Assembly: GCA_016220085.1 (NCBI GenBank)
Contig: JACRIN010000020.1
Coordinates: 20,174-84,173 of the forward strand
Origin: Planctomycetota bacterium
Lineage (GTDB): Bacteria; Planctomycetota; UBA1135; GCA-002686595
Reading direction: 5' to 3'
Length of the DNA: 64,000 nucleotides
How positions within the stretch are numbered: the stretch's first letter is position 1; each line of letters starts with the position of its first letter. This document shows, piece by piece, positions 28,049-37,518 of this stretch. The position numbers were made by a program, and so were the translations under genes. The notes under the pieces are model-generated. The model was given only the letters and a program-made list of their open reading frames with translations. It was not told the origin of the DNA and searched no databases.

Positions 28049-31000
28049 CTACTTCGCTTCCGTCGCCGCCTCGGCGTTCGACGAGCGACCTGGGATCTGC
28101 AGCGCGAGGTGCGAGAGCGCGCTCAACAGGTTCTGGCGCACCGGATCGGTCACCATGCCGCGCACGGTCTCGAGCACCTGGCTCGCGACCTGTCGGTCCT
28201 GGTAGCGCGCGCGCTGCACCAGCTGCGTGCCGTAGAACTGCCCGAGCTCGACGACGCTGACGCGGCCGGTCGCGCGCTCGCGTTGTTCCCAGAGCCGCGC
28301 GAGCACTTCGATGCCGGTGTCGCGCGAGGACGGTCCGGCGTTGCAGAACGCGCGCGCCTGGGTGAACTCGAGGTCCAGGTCCGGCGTCGTCGCGTTCTCG
28401 AGCCGCATGGCGACGTCGATGTTCTCCTGCACGCGCTCGAGTTTGCGGCCGCTGCTGGAGAGCAGCCAGGCGATCGCGCGCCGCGTCTGGCCGTCGGGCA
28501 CCATGCGCTGCACGAACTCGTAGAGCTCGACCGCTTCGTCGGGCTTGCCGCGATCCGCGAGACACTCGCCGAGCATCAGCCACGTCTCGATCGAGCCCGC
28601 GCGCTTCTCTAGCTCGCCGCGCACGAACTCCTCCGCGCGCTCGGGATCGAGCGAAGCGTAGAAGTTCTTCCAGCGCCGCACGGAGCCGGCTCGCAGCGTG
28701 TCGAGCGCTTCGTTCAGCGTCGAGCTGCGGAAGCGGCGCAAGCGCTCGTACGCGCGGGCGACGCCGACCGCCGGCAGCGACGGCGCGGAGCCGACGTCGA
28801 GCTTCGCGAGCTCGAGCGCGACCCACGGGTCGGTCGGGAAACGCTTCGCGAGCGTATCGAGCCGCCCGGCGCGCAACGCCGGGGTGATCTGGTCCTTCGC
28901 CCGCAGGGTCGCCTCGTCCATCAGCGCGATCAGAGCGCCGACGAGCTTCGAGTCGGACGTGACCGGCGTCACCTCGCACGCGCGCGCGAGCGCCGCGACG
29001 GCGCCGCTCCAATCGCCGCGCGCTTTCTCGATGTCGGCGAGCTCGACCAACGCCGGCAGAAGCATCGGGCTCGCGTCGAGCGCGGCGCGCGCCGCGGTCG
29101 CCGCGGGCTCGAACTCGCCCTTGGCGGCGAGGTCCATCGCGCGAATCAGCAGGTCCTCGGCTTCGTCGCCGCTCTGCGCGCCGAGCGCCTTGCGCCGCGC
29201 GTTGCGCAGCCGCACGAGTTCGATGTCGTCGAAGCGACCGACGCGCGCCTGCGTGACGTCCTCCAGCAAGCGCCAGCCCGGCGCGAAGCGCGGGAACGCG
29301 CGCACCAGCGTCGTCAGGATGTCCTCCGCGCGCCCGTCGTGCCCGAGCAGGAGCTCGGCGCGAGCGGCGAGATAGGTCGGCCACAGCGAGCCCGGCTTCG
29401 GCGCCGTGCCGAGCGAAGCGCAGTGCGCGACGCACCACGCGGCCCACGGACGGTGCGTCGCCGCGAGCACGAGCCCGAGCGCCTGGCGCGGATCGCCGGT
29501 CGAGCCTTCGCCGCGCAGGAAGACCATCGTCTCCGCGTCGCTCTCGTCGCCGAACGGCCGGATCTCGGCGACCGGCGTGCCGCGCATCAGCGCGATGCCG
29601 GCGGACGCGAGCGCCCAGAGCGGATCCTCGGCTTGGTTCTTCACGCCGTCGGCGAGCGCGCGCTCGGCCTGGTCGACGCGCTCGTCGTAGAACGCGAGGA
29701 TCGCGTTGTGCAGCGGCGACGCCTTGAAGCGCGTGCGGTTGAGCTCGCGCACGTGGAACGGCAAGCGGCTCCACGCGCGATCGTCGAGCACGAGCATGAG
29801 GCGCCCGAACTCCGGTCCACCGTTCTCGTCGAACGCCGCCGCGCGCTCGAGCAGGTCCTCGGTGTCACGACGCGAGCCGCCGAGCCACGCAATCTGCGCC
29901 ATGCGGAGATAGAGCGCGCCGCCGCGGTGCGCTTCCTGCGCTTCGATCGCCTTCGCGAGCGCGCCGGCCTCCAGGGCGCGGCCGGAGGAGAGCAGGAGCT
30001 CGATGCCGAGCAACGCGCCCTGCGGCTCGAGCTGCGCGTCCTTGCCGACCGAACGCACCCATTGAGCGAGCCGCGTGTCGTCCTTCGAGCGCAACGCCGC
30101 GGCGAGCGCGAGCGGCAACGCCTGGCCGTACTGCGCCGAGCCCGGCTGCACTTCGGCGAGCACGTCGAGCACCGAGCTCCAACGCTGGAGGTCGGCGTAG
30201 AGCGTTGCGATCAGCAACCGACCTTCATCGCCGAGCGGCGCGGTGTCGAGCGCATAGAGTCCGTTCAGCGCCTCGGAGGAACGCCCGTCCTGGCGCAGCG
30301 TGCGCGCGGCGAGCAACCGTCCGGTGCGCTCGGGATCGAGACGAACGAGTTCGAGCAACTCGGCGTCGGTCAGCGTGTCCTCGGAGAGCCGCTTCAGTTG
30401 GCGTAGCACCGCGGCCTCGGGGCCCGCGCGCCGCAGATGCTCGATCCACTGCTCGGCCGCCGTGCGCTCGTCGCCGGCCTCGAACGCGAGGTCCGCGAGC
30501 AGGTCGACCGCGGGCAGGAAGCCCGGGTAGTTGTCGAGGATCCGTCTGCAGGCGGACATCGCCTGCGGCGCCGTCCCGCGCTGCACGTGCAACTGCGCGA
30601 GCCGCCAGAGCTCGAACGCGCCCGCGGGGCCGAGCGGCGTCGAAAGACCTTGCGCGGCGAGTTCCTCGATCAACACCTCGAGCGCGACGCCGCTCGCGGC
30701 CATGTGGGCTTGGCCGGCTTCGCCCCAGCGCGGCATCAAGTCGGCGCGTTTCTCGGGCAGCAGCCGCACCGCGTGAGTCAACGCGTCCTCGATCTTGTCG
30801 AGCGATTCCGGTTCCGTCTGACGCAGCACCTCGGCGTAGCGCAGCCACTCCTCGCCGCTGGTGTCCGGCGCGACGCGCAGAAGCTCGATCAACGCGGGCT
30901 TCTCCTGCAGGATCTCGCCCTGCGCCTGCGCGCACTTCGCTTGCGCGCGCCGGGCGAGTTCGATCGCGTTCGGCACCGGCTCGAACGCGTCGGTCTGGAG

Positions 31001-32143
31001 GTAGCGCGCCAGCGCCGTCAGCGCCGGGCTGCATTGGCGGTCCTCGGCCTCGCCGATCGCGATGTAGAACTGCGACGCGGAACGGAGCTCCTCGTCGGAG
31101 TAGAGCCGCATCTGCTGGCCGATGTACGTCAACTGACGCCAGCGCTCGGACTGATAGAGCGCGAGACACCACGTCGAGAAGAAGGCCTGGTCGGGCACGA
31201 CGCCGCGCGCGAGCTTGGTGTCGATCGTGTCGCAACCGAGCTCCGGCCGGCCGAGCACGACCAGCGCGCGCAGCACCGAGAGCATGATGTCCCGATCCGC
31301 GTGCGCCACGGGATGCACGACGATCGCTTGCGCGAAGTCGACGGCGTCCTGCATGCGGCCCGAGCGCTCGAGGATCTGCTGGTACGCCTTCTGCGCGTCG
31401 CGCGAGAGCTTGCCGCGGAAGGACTGCACGAGCGCGACGCGCGCATCCGAGAGATCGCGACTCGACAGGTCGACGATGCGCAGCACGTCGCGCGCCTCGG
31501 ACTCCTCCGACGCCTCGAAGTCGCTGCGCAGGTCGTGGAGCACGGCGACACGCAACGGGTCGCTGACGTCCATCCCGGCGGCGCGTTGCACGAGCGTGAA
31601 CGCGGCGCGAGCTTCTTCCTCCGCCATCACGCTGCGCGTCAGGTCGTTCGCCTCGATGATGCGGCGCTGCGCGAGCGCGATCAGGATGAGACCGCGCTGC
31701 GTCCACGCCTCGATCAGGTCGGGCTCGCGCTTCAGCAGGCCGGACACGCGCTCGAGCGCGCCGTCGTAGTTGCCATCGCGCACGTCGAGCTCGACCAGCC
31801 GCAGCTCGACTTCGGAGTCGCCGGGCCGCCACGTGTCGAGCACCGCTTGGTAGTCGCTGCGCGCCTGCGTCAGCGATCCGATGCCGCGCAGCATCGCCGC
31901 GCGCGTCACGAGGATGTCGGCGACGAGCTTCTTGTCGGGCGCGTTGGTGGCGAGCGCCATGCGCAGCGCGAAGTCGAGGTCGGAGAGCGCCCCGCGATTG
32001 TCGGGATCGGGCCCTTGCACGCGGTGGCGCGCGGACTCGAGCAGTTCCTTGGGCGTCCGCTCCCCGCCGCTGAACACCAGCCCGCCGAGCAGGCCGACGG
32101 CCGCCAAGCAGACCAGCACGAGGATCCAAGTCGTGAAACGCAT
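28049..32143 (-). CDS. giant membrane-anchored TPR-repeat protein
   Basis: The 1364-residue protein has a single N-terminal membrane segment (about residues 5-27, TWILVLVCLAAVGLLGG), so most of it should be periplasmic. The rest is a long array of helix-turn-helix repeats with TPR character (Ala, Leu and Arg at repeat positions). No catalytic motif is visible. It lies 20 bases downstream of the sigma-54 activator gene on the same strand. In XrtA/PEP-CTERM EPS loci a sigma-54 activator (PrsR) and a TPR protein (PrsT) are commonly neighbours. This pair may be a distant counterpart, but at 1364 residues this protein is longer than PrsT proteins I know. It probably scaffolds the EPS machinery. 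Confidence 0.85.
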   Translation of the reverse strand: MRFTTWILVLVCLAAVGLLGGLVFSGGERTPKELLESARHRVQGPDPDNRGALSDLDFALRMALATNAPDKKLVADILVTRAAMLRGIGSLTQARSDYQAVLDTWRPGDSEVELRLVELDVRDGNYDGALERVSGLLKREPDLIEAWTQRGLILIALAQRRIIEANDLTRSVMAEEEARAAFTLVQRAAGMDVSDPLRVAVLHDLRSDFEASEESEARDVLRIVDLSSRDLSDARVALVQSFRGKLSRDAQKAYQQILERSGRMQDAVDFAQAIVVHPVAHADRDIMLSVLRALVVLGRPELGCDTIDTKLARGVVPDQAFFSTWCLALYQSERWRQLTYIGQQMRLYSDEELRSASQFYIAIGEAEDRQCSPALTALARYLQTDAFEPVPNAIELARRAQAKCAQAQGEILQEKPALIELLRVAPDTSGEEWLRYAEVLRQTEPESLDKIEDALTHAVRLLPEKRADLMPRWGEAGQAHMAASGVALEVLIEELAAQGLSTPLGPAGAFELWRLAQLHVQRGTAPQAMSACRRILDNYPGFLPAVDLLADLAFEAGDERTAAEQWIEHLRRAGPEAAVLRQLKRLSEDTLTDAELLELVRLDPERTGRLLAARTLRQDGRSSEALNGLYALDTAPLGDEGRLLIATLYADLQRWSSVLDVLAEVQPGSAQYGQALPLALAAALRSKDDTRLAQWVRSVGKDAQLEPQGALLGIELLLSSGRALEAGALAKAIEAQEAHRGGALYLRMAQIAWLGGSRRDTEDLLERAAAFDENGGPEFGRLMLVLDDRAWSRLPFHVRELNRTRFKASPLHNAILAFYDERVDQAERALADGVKNQAEDPLWALASAGIALMRGTPVAEIRPFGDESDAETMVFLRGEGSTGDPRQALGLVLAATHRPWAAWCVAHCASLGTAPKPGSLWPTYLAARAELLLGHDGRAEDILTTLVRAFPRFAPGWRLLEDVTQARVGRFDDIELVRLRNARRKALGAQSGDEAEDLLIRAMDLAAKGEFEPAATAARAALDASPMLLPALVELADIEKARGDWSGAVAALARACEVTPVTSDSKLVGALIALMDEATLRAKDQITPALRAGRLDTLAKRFPTDPWVALELAKLDVGSAPSLPAVGVARAYERLRRFRSSTLNEALDTLRAGSVRRWKNFYASLDPERAEEFVRGELEKRAGSIETWLMLGECLADRGKPDEAVELYEFVQRMVPDGQTRRAIAWLLSSSGRKLERVQENIDVAMRLENATTPDLDLEFTQARAFCNAGPSSRDTGIEVLARLWEQRERATGRVSVVELGQFYGTQLVQRARYQDRQVASQVLETVRGMVTDPVRQNLLSALSHLALQIPGRSSNAEAATEAK

Positions 32144-32163
32144 CGGGGAGGGGTGGGAAGCCC

Positions 32164-33591
32164 TTAGGTTGCGGGTTCGGAGGAGGGATGTCCAGGCGCG
32201 GATGGCGTGCGTGAGCGGGAGGGGATCCCGAGCAGCCCGTGCTTGCGCATCTTGTTGAACAGGGTCGTTCGGTTGACGCCGAGCGACGCCGCCGTCGCCT
32301 TGCGGCAGCCGCCGTGCTGCTCCAGGGCGCGGCGGATGAGCTCGCGCTCCGGCTCGGCGAGCGCGTCCTTGAGGTGCAAGAGCGACGGCAGCGAGAGTTC
32401 CGGAGCCGCGCGGACCGGGTCGAGGCCGGCGGCGAACTCGACGCCGAGGTCAAGGGCCTCGATCCGCTCGCGGCGAGCGAGCAGGACCGCGCGTTCGATC
32501 GTGTTCTCGAGCTGACGGACGTTGCCGGGCCACGGCGCGCGACAGCGCGCGACCAGCGCTTCCTGCGAGAGCCCGTCGACCGGTCGGCCGTACTCCGCCG
32601 CCGCGCGGACGACGAAACTCTCCGCGAGCAACGCGACGTCGCGCGGACGCTCGCGCAGCGGCGGCAGGTGAATCGGCACGACCGCGAGGCGCCAGTAGAG
32701 GTCCTCGCGGAAGCGTCCCGCGCGCACCTCGTCCTTCAAGTCACGATTGGTCGCCGCGATGACGCGCACGTCGACGTGACGCGTCTCGGTGTCGCCGACG
32801 CGCTCGAAGAGCTTGTCCTGCAGCACGCGAAGCAGCTTGACCTGGAGCTCCGGCGGCGCGGTCGCGATCTCGTCGAGGAACAACGTGCCGCCGTCGGCGG
32901 CTTCGAAGCGGCCCGTTTTGTCGCGCGTCGCGCCGGTGAACGCGCCGCGGACGTGGCCGAAGAGCTCGCTCTCGAGCAACGTCACCGGCAACGCGCCGCA
33001 GTTGACCTCGACGAACGGCTCCTCCGCGCGCGAGGAGCGCTGGTGGATCGCGCGGGCGAGCATCGTCTTGCCCGTGCCGCTCTCGCCGGTGATCAAGAGG
33101 TGCGCGCGCGTGTCGGCGACGCTCTCGACCAAGTGCTTCACCTCGAGCATCTTCGGGTCGCGGGAGAGGATGTTGCCGAGGCCGAAGCGCTCGCCGAGAC
33201 TCTCCTTGAGCCGCGCGTTCTCGCTGCGCAGCGCGGAGTCCTCCAGCGCTCGCTTCAAGCTCAGCAGCAGCCGATCCGCCGCGATCGGTCGCGTGAGGTA
33301 GTCGGCCGCGCCGCGCCGCATCGCCAGGACCGCATCGCCGATCGAGCCGAACGACGCGAGCACCAACACCGCGGGCCCATCCGCTTCGCTCGAGCAGAGC
33401 ACCGACCAATCGAAGTCGAGCGTCGCCGGGTCGACGATCCACGCCGCTGGAGGAGACGACGGAGCGTGCGGGTCGAGGTCGCGAGGATCGAGCCCGGCGT
33501 CGGAGAGCGCGGCACGGATGCGCTCGCGCTCGCCGCCCTCCGGCAGCACGATTCCGATCACGGCTCGCGCCTTCGCGGCGGTCGCGCTCAT
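32164..33591 (-). CDS. sigma-54-dependent activator with degenerate receiver domain
   Basis: This 475-residue NtrC-type activator has an AAA+ domain (about residues 140-375) with GESGTGKT (Walker A), an intact GAFTGA loop that contacts sigma-54, LFLDEI (Walker B) and an arginine-rich sensor region. The C-terminal Fis-type HTH has [17 protein letters not shown]. The N-terminal receiver is unusual. It lacks the acidic pair, has Ala where the Thr/Ser should be (L-A-S-F-G-S-I) and Arg in place of the conserved Lys (L-T-R-P-I). It is therefore unlikely to be switched by phosphorylation. ATG 33591 is preferred; an upstream frame extension (to 33759) looks non-coding. Likely in an operon with the TPR gene. 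Confidence 0.9.
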   Translation of the reverse strand: MSATAAKARAVIGIVLPEGGERERIRAALSDAGLDPRDLDPHAPSSPPAAWIVDPATLDFDWSVLCSSEADGPAVLVLASFGSIGDAVLAMRRGAADYLTRPIAADRLLLSLKRALEDSALRSENARLKESLGERFGLGNILSRDPKMLEVKHLVESVADTRAHLLITGESGTGKTMLARAIHQRSSRAEEPFVEVNCGALPVTLLESELFGHVRGAFTGATRDKTGRFEAADGGTLFLDEIATAPPELQVKLLRVLQDKLFERVGDTETRHVDVRVIAATNRDLKDEVRAGRFREDLYWRLAVVPIHLPPLRERPRDVALLAESFVVRAAAEYGRPVDGLSQEALVARCRAPWPGNVRQLENTIERAVLLARRERIEALDLGVEFAAGLDPVRAAPELSLPSLLHLKDALAEPERELIRRALEQHGGCRKATAASLGVNRTTLFNKMRKHGLLGIPSRSRTPSAPGHPSSEPAT

Positions 33592-33808
33592 GTCCAAGCT
33601 CCCAAACGCATCGTGTCGCGGCTTTTCGACACGCGCGTTCGCGGGGCTGAACGCTCGGGCGCCGAAGCGACGCTGGAAGGACTTTCCGGAGCGCTTCCGG
33701 GCCGCTCGAACGCGGGACGGATCGCCGGCCGCGGCTTCCTGCGACCGGCGTGGGGTCAAAAAACCCTCCCGCTCGGTCGATGGCGTGGGGTACTTTCAGA
33801 GTTCGTCC

Positions 33809-34756
33809 ATGGCCCCCGCTCTTTCGATCGTCGTCCCCGTCTACAACGAGGAAGAGAGCCTCGAGGAGCTCCACGCCCAGATCGCTCGCGCGCTCGATGC
33901 GTGTGGACGCACCGCCGAGGTCGTCTACGTCGACGACCACTCGCGCGACAAGAGCCTCGCGGTGCTCCTGAAGCTCCGCGAGAGCGACCCGCGCATCCGC
34001 GTCATCCGCTTCACGCGCAATTTCGGTCAGACCGCGGCGATGGGGGCCGGCTTCGACTACGCGCGCGGCCACGTGGTCGTCACGCTCGACGCGGACCTCC
34101 AAAACGACCCGGCGGACATCCCGCGGCTCCTCGACGAGCTCGACAAGGGCTTCGACGTCGTCGCCGGCTGGCGACGGTCGCGCCAGGACGGCTTCCTCTT
34201 GCGCCGGCTGCCGTCGCAGGTCGCCAACCGGCTGATCGCGTGGGTGACCGGCACCGAGATCCACGACACCGGTTGCACGCTGAAGGCGTTCCGACGCCAA
34301 GTCGTCAAGAACCTACCGATCTACGCGGAGCAGCACCGCTTCTTGCCCGCGATGTCACGCCAGAGCGGCGCGCGCGTGTCCGAGATCGTCGTCAATCACC
34401 GCCCGCGCGTTCACGGGCAGTCGAAGTACGGCATCGAGCGCGCGCTGCGCGTCTTCCTCGACCTGTTCGCGATCAAGATGATCGCGCAGTTCGCGCACCG
34501 GCCGTTGCACTACTTCGGGCTCTTCTCGTTGCCGTTCGCGGCGATCAGCATGGTCGCGCTCGTCTTCGGCGTCTGGGACTACCGACACGGCCGGATCGAG
34601 GCCGAATGGCCGGATTTCGTCGTCCTGGTCGTCGGGCTGTTCCTTTCGCTCGCGTTCTACTTCATCCTGCTCGGCCTGCTCTCCGAACTCGCGGTCTCCG
34701 CCGCCGGCATGCATCGCCGGCGCGTGCTCGATCGCGTGCTCAGCCACTCGGAATGA
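33809..34756 (+). CDS. membrane-associated GT2 glycosyltransferase (DPM/ArnC-like)
   Basis: This 315-residue GT-A enzyme has intact catalytic motifs: SIVVPVYNEEESL, VYVDDHSRD, and TLDADLQNDP, whose DAD is the metal-binding DXD. Two C-terminal hydrophobic helices (about residues 232-255 and 270-300) anchor it in the membrane, as in dolichyl/undecaprenyl-phosphate glycosyltransferases. It probably transfers a sugar to undecaprenyl phosphate for membrane glycan assembly. It is immediately followed by a sequence-related but motif-less paralogue at 34761. It is divergently oriented to the sigma-54 activator across a 217-bp gap, in which I see no convincing -24/-12 element. Confidence 0.92.
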   Translation: MAPALSIVVPVYNEEESLEELHAQIARALDACGRTAEVVYVDDHSRDKSLAVLLKLRESDPRIRVIRFTRNFGQTAAMGAGFDYARGHVVVTLDADLQNDPADIPRLLDELDKGFDVVAGWRRSRQDGFLLRRLPSQVANRLIAWVTGTEIHDTGCTLKAFRRQVVKNLPIYAEQHRFLPAMSRQSGARVSEIVVNHRPRVHGQSKYGIERALRVFLDLFAIKMIAQFAHRPLHYFGLFSLPFAAISMVALVFGVWDYRHGRIEAEWPDFVVLVVGLFLSLAFYFILLGLLSELAVSAAGMHRRRVLDRVLSHSE

Positions 34757-34760
34757 CACC

Positions 34761-35822
34761 GTGACCACCATCGTCGAGCCCCAGAAGAACCCGCAGGTCG
34801 CCCCGCCGCGCGCCGAAGCGCCGCCGCGCGAGCTCGACGTCTCGATCATCGTTCCGATCGCGCTCCAGGACGCCGAAGTCGACGACGTCGTCAAGGCGCT
34901 CGGCGCCGAGCTCGACCGCGCCGGCAAGACGTGGGAGTGCATCCTGGTGTTCGACGCCGTCCGCGGACCCGCGTACCACGCGGCGCAAGCGCTCGCGGCG
35001 GCGCGCGGAGAGCAGATCAAGCTGATCAGCTTCAAGGCGCCGTTCGGCGAGTCGATGTGCTTGAGCGCCGGCGTCGAGCGCGCGCTCGGCCGCGTGATCC
35101 TGACCTCGCCGCCGTACGTGCAGGTCGATCCGGTCGAGATCCGCGCGATGCTCGCGAAGATCGACGCGGGCGCGGACTTCGTCACGCCCTGGCGCAAGCC
35201 GCGCGTCGATCCGTGGCCCAACCGGATGCAGTCCGCGTTCTTCAACTGGGTGATCCGCCAGATCATCCAGGCCGAGTTCCACGACCTGAATTGCTACTTG
35301 CGCGCGATTCGGCGCGAGGTGTTCGACGACCTCGCCGTGTACGGCGACATGTACCGCTTCCTGCCGGTGATCGCTCACCGCAAGGGCTTCCACGTCGTCG
35401 AGGTGCCGGTGCGACACCTGCGCGAGTGGGGCAAGACCGGCATCTACGGCGTGGGCGTCTACGTGCGGCGCTTCCTCGACGTGCTCGGCGTGATGTTCCT
35501 CACGAAGTTCACGCACAAGCCGCTCCGGTTCTTCGGCTCGGTCGGCGCGCTGACGCTCGGCATCGGCGGCTTGATCATGACGGTGATCCTGTACCAACGC
35601 CTGTTCCTCGGAGCGGCGTTGTACGGTCGACCGATCTTCGTGATCGCGGTGCTCTTGCTGGTGCTCGGCATCCAGATCATCGGGTTCGGCTTGCTCGGCG
35701 AGATCATCATCTACACGCAAGCGCGCAACCTGCGCGGCTACCGGATCGACCGCATCTACGACGATCGCGACGAGCCGCCTGCCGCGCCGCCCGAGCCCGC
35801 CGCGGCTCGCGGAGCGAAATGA
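34761..35822 (+). CDS. GT2-fold protein lacking catalytic motifs (pseudo-glycosyltransferase)
   Basis: The 353-residue protein aligns along its length with the GT2 enzyme just upstream (start S-I-I-V-P-I-A, R-F-L-P-V-I-A-H-R-K-G, H-K-P-L-R-F-F-G and two C-terminal membrane helices). The active-site motifs are replaced. VDDHSRD becomes F-D-A-V-R-G-P, and the DXD region T-L-D-A-D-L-Q-N-D-P becomes T-S-P-P-Y-V-Q-V-D-P. Nucleotide-sugar and metal binding therefore seem lost, while the membrane and acceptor-side parts remain. It may be a regulatory or partner subunit of the active enzyme. GTG 34761 starts 4 bases after the first gene's stop, and its own stop overlaps the FemAB ATG. Confidence 0.85.
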   Translation: MTTIVEPQKNPQVAPPRAEAPPRELDVSIIVPIALQDAEVDDVVKALGAELDRAGKTWECILVFDAVRGPAYHAAQALAAARGEQIKLISFKAPFGESMCLSAGVERALGRVILTSPPYVQVDPVEIRAMLAKIDAGADFVTPWRKPRVDPWPNRMQSAFFNWVIRQIIQAEFHDLNCYLRAIRREVFDDLAVYGDMYRFLPVIAHRKGFHVVEVPVRHLREWGKTGIYGVGVYVRRFLDVLGVMFLTKFTHKPLRFFGSVGALTLGIGGLIMTVILYQRLFLGAALYGRPIFVIAVLLLVLGIQIIGFGLLGEIIIYTQARNLRGYRIDRIYDDRDEPPAAPPEPAAARGAK

Positions 35823-36922
35823 CTTCCGGGCTCGAGGCTTCACCCCGACCGGACGGAACGCCGATCACCAGCTCCCCGATGATCGCCCCCGCAGTGGAAA
35901 TCCGCGCCCTTCTCCCCGCCGACGAAGCGTCCGTCGAAGCCTGGATCCGCGCCGCGCCCGGCGCGTCGTTCTTCCATCGCGTCGGCTGGCGTCGCGCGGT
36001 CGAGCGGGTGTTCGGACACGAGCTAGTCGACCTCGTCGCGTGGCGCGAAGGCCGCGTCGTCGGGATGCTGCCGCTCTCGCGGTCGCCGGGCTTGCGCGGC
36101 GCAAGCCTGATCTCGTCGCCGTATGCGGTCTACGGCGGACCGATCGGCGACTCGCGCGACATCGAGGTGCAGCTCGCGGCGGAAGCGAAGCGAATCGCCG
36201 AGACGACGCGCGTGCGCAGGCTCGAGCTGCGCTGCTTCGAAGATCCCGGCCTCGACCTCGTGCCGTCGGAGCTCTACGCGACGTTCATCCAGGACCTGCC
36301 CGACGATCCCGCCAAGGTGCTCGCGTCGATTCCGAAGAAGGCGCGCGCCGAGGCCCGCAAGGCGCGCGAGCGCCATCAACTGACGCTCTCCGACGGCCGG
36401 TGGTACGCGCCGGACCTCTACCGGCTCTTCCTGAACAACAAACGCAAGCTCGGCTCACCCGGCCTGCCGCGCGCGTGGTTCGAGGAGCTGCTCGCGCGCT
36501 TCGGCGACGAGTGCGTCGTGCACATGGTGCACAAGGACACGCAACCGTTGATGGCGGTGATGTCGTTCGTGTGGCGCGACACGCTGCTCGCGTACTACGC
36601 CGGCACCGCTGACGGCGCCGATCGCGAGTACAGCGCGTCGAACTTCATGTACATGGCGCTGCGCGAGTGGGCGGTCGAGCGCGGGCTCGCACGCTTCGAT
36701 TTCGGCCGCAGTCGCAAGGACGCCGGCGCGTTCTCGTTCAAGGAGCACCAAGGCTTCGTGCCGCGCGACCTGCACTACCGCTATCACCTGGTCCGAGATC
36801 GCGAGCTGCCTTCGTTCACGCCGTCGAATCCGAAGACCAAGGTGCTGCGCGACGCGTGGTCGAAGATGCCGGTGTGGGTGAACGCACGGCTCTCGAACGT
36901 GCTCGCGCGCTACTTGCCCTGA
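35819..36922 (+). CDS. FemAB-like acyltransferase-fold protein, exosortase-system-associated type
   Basis: This 367-residue protein has a tandem GNAT fold as in FemAB peptidyltransferases. Landmarks are ASFFHRVGWRRAVERVFGHE near residue 48, L-L-P-L-S-R-type segments, Y-Y-A-G-T-A-D-G-A, and the C-terminal FGRSRKDAGAFSFKEHQGF. The last pattern (F-G-R-S-x-x-x-x-G-A-F-x-F-K) matches, from memory, the PEP-CTERM system-associated FemAB family (TIGR03019). It may add aminoacyl or acyl groups to the glycan or an anchor. ATG 35819 overlaps the preceding stop; an alternative in-frame ATG at 35879 would remove a Pro/Ser-rich lead. Its last 13 bases overlap the 3' end of the convergent gmhB. Confidence 0.85.
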   Translation: MTSGLEASPRPDGTPITSSPMIAPAVEIRALLPADEASVEAWIRAAPGASFFHRVGWRRAVERVFGHELVDLVAWREGRVVGMLPLSRSPGLRGASLISSPYAVYGGPIGDSRDIEVQLAAEAKRIAETTRVRRLELRCFEDPGLDLVPSELYATFIQDLPDDPAKVLASIPKKARAEARKARERHQLTLSDGRWYAPDLYRLFLNNKRKLGSPGLPRAWFEELLARFGDECVVHMVHKDTQPLMAVMSFVWRDTLLAYYAGTADGADREYSASNFMYMALREWAVERGLARFDFGRSRKDAGAFSFKEHQGFVPRDLHYRYHLVRDRELPSFTPSNPKTKVLRDAWSKMPVWVNARLSNVLARYLP

Positions 36923-37518
36923 GAGTCGGCGCGCTCGGCGGCGAGGATCGCGCTCGCGGCCGCCGCCAGGTCCGCGACGTAGAGCTCGGGCCCTCCGCCT
37001 TCGGCCCGCGCTCGCTCCAGCTCGCGTGCGCCCTTGCCGGTGGCGACCAACACCGTGCGCGCCCCGACCGCACGCGCGGCCGCGAGATCGCGCAGCGCGT
37101 CGCCGACGAGCCACGAGCGTTGGAGGTCGAGCCCGAGGCGTCGTGCGGCGTCGTGCAGCATCCCCGGCTGCGGCTTGCGGCACGCACACGCGCGCCGGTA
37201 GGGAGGCAGACCCTCGCGATCGTGGTGCGGACACGCGACGAAGAGGTCGATCCGCGCGCCGCCGAGCGCGAGCTCGTCCGCGATCGCTCGATGCACGCGC
37301 GCGAGGCGTTCGTGGTCGAGCCAGCCTTGCGCGATCGCGCTTTGATTGGTGACGACGACCAACGCGAAGCCGGCCGCGGACAGCGAGGCGAGAGCGCGCG
37401 CGGCGTCGGGGGCGAGTTCGAGCTGCTCCGGAGAAGCCAGCGCGCCCTCGATCTCGCGATTCAACGTGCCGTCGCGGTCGACGAACACCGCGCGGCGTGC
37501 GCCGAACTCCGCGCTCAC
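36910..37518 (-). CDS. gmhB: D-glycero-beta-D-manno-heptose-1,7-bisphosphate 7-phosphatase
   Basis: This 202-residue HAD phosphatase acts in ADP-heptose (or GDP-heptose) synthesis. The HAD nucleophile motif is V-F-V-D-R-D-G-T-L-N-R-E, followed by V-V-V-T-N-Q-S, and the zinc-binding loop is C-P-H-H...C-A-C-R-K-P-Q-P-G-M, both diagnostic for GmhB. V-G-D-A-L-R-D is the third HAD motif. The GTG start overlaps the TGA of the PEGA lipoprotein gene upstream on the same strand. No other heptose gene is in the window. Some histidinol-phosphate phosphatases look similar, but the zinc loop favours GmhB. Confidence 0.9.
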   Translation of the reverse strand: MSAEFGARRAVFVDRDGTLNREIEGALASPEQLELAPDAARALASLSAAGFALVVVTNQSAIAQGWLDHERLARVHRAIADELALGGARIDLFVACPHHDREGLPPYRRACACRKPQPGMLHDAARRLGLDLQRSWLVGDALRDLAAARAVGARTVLVATGKGARELERARAEGGGPELYVADLAAAASAILAAERADSQGK

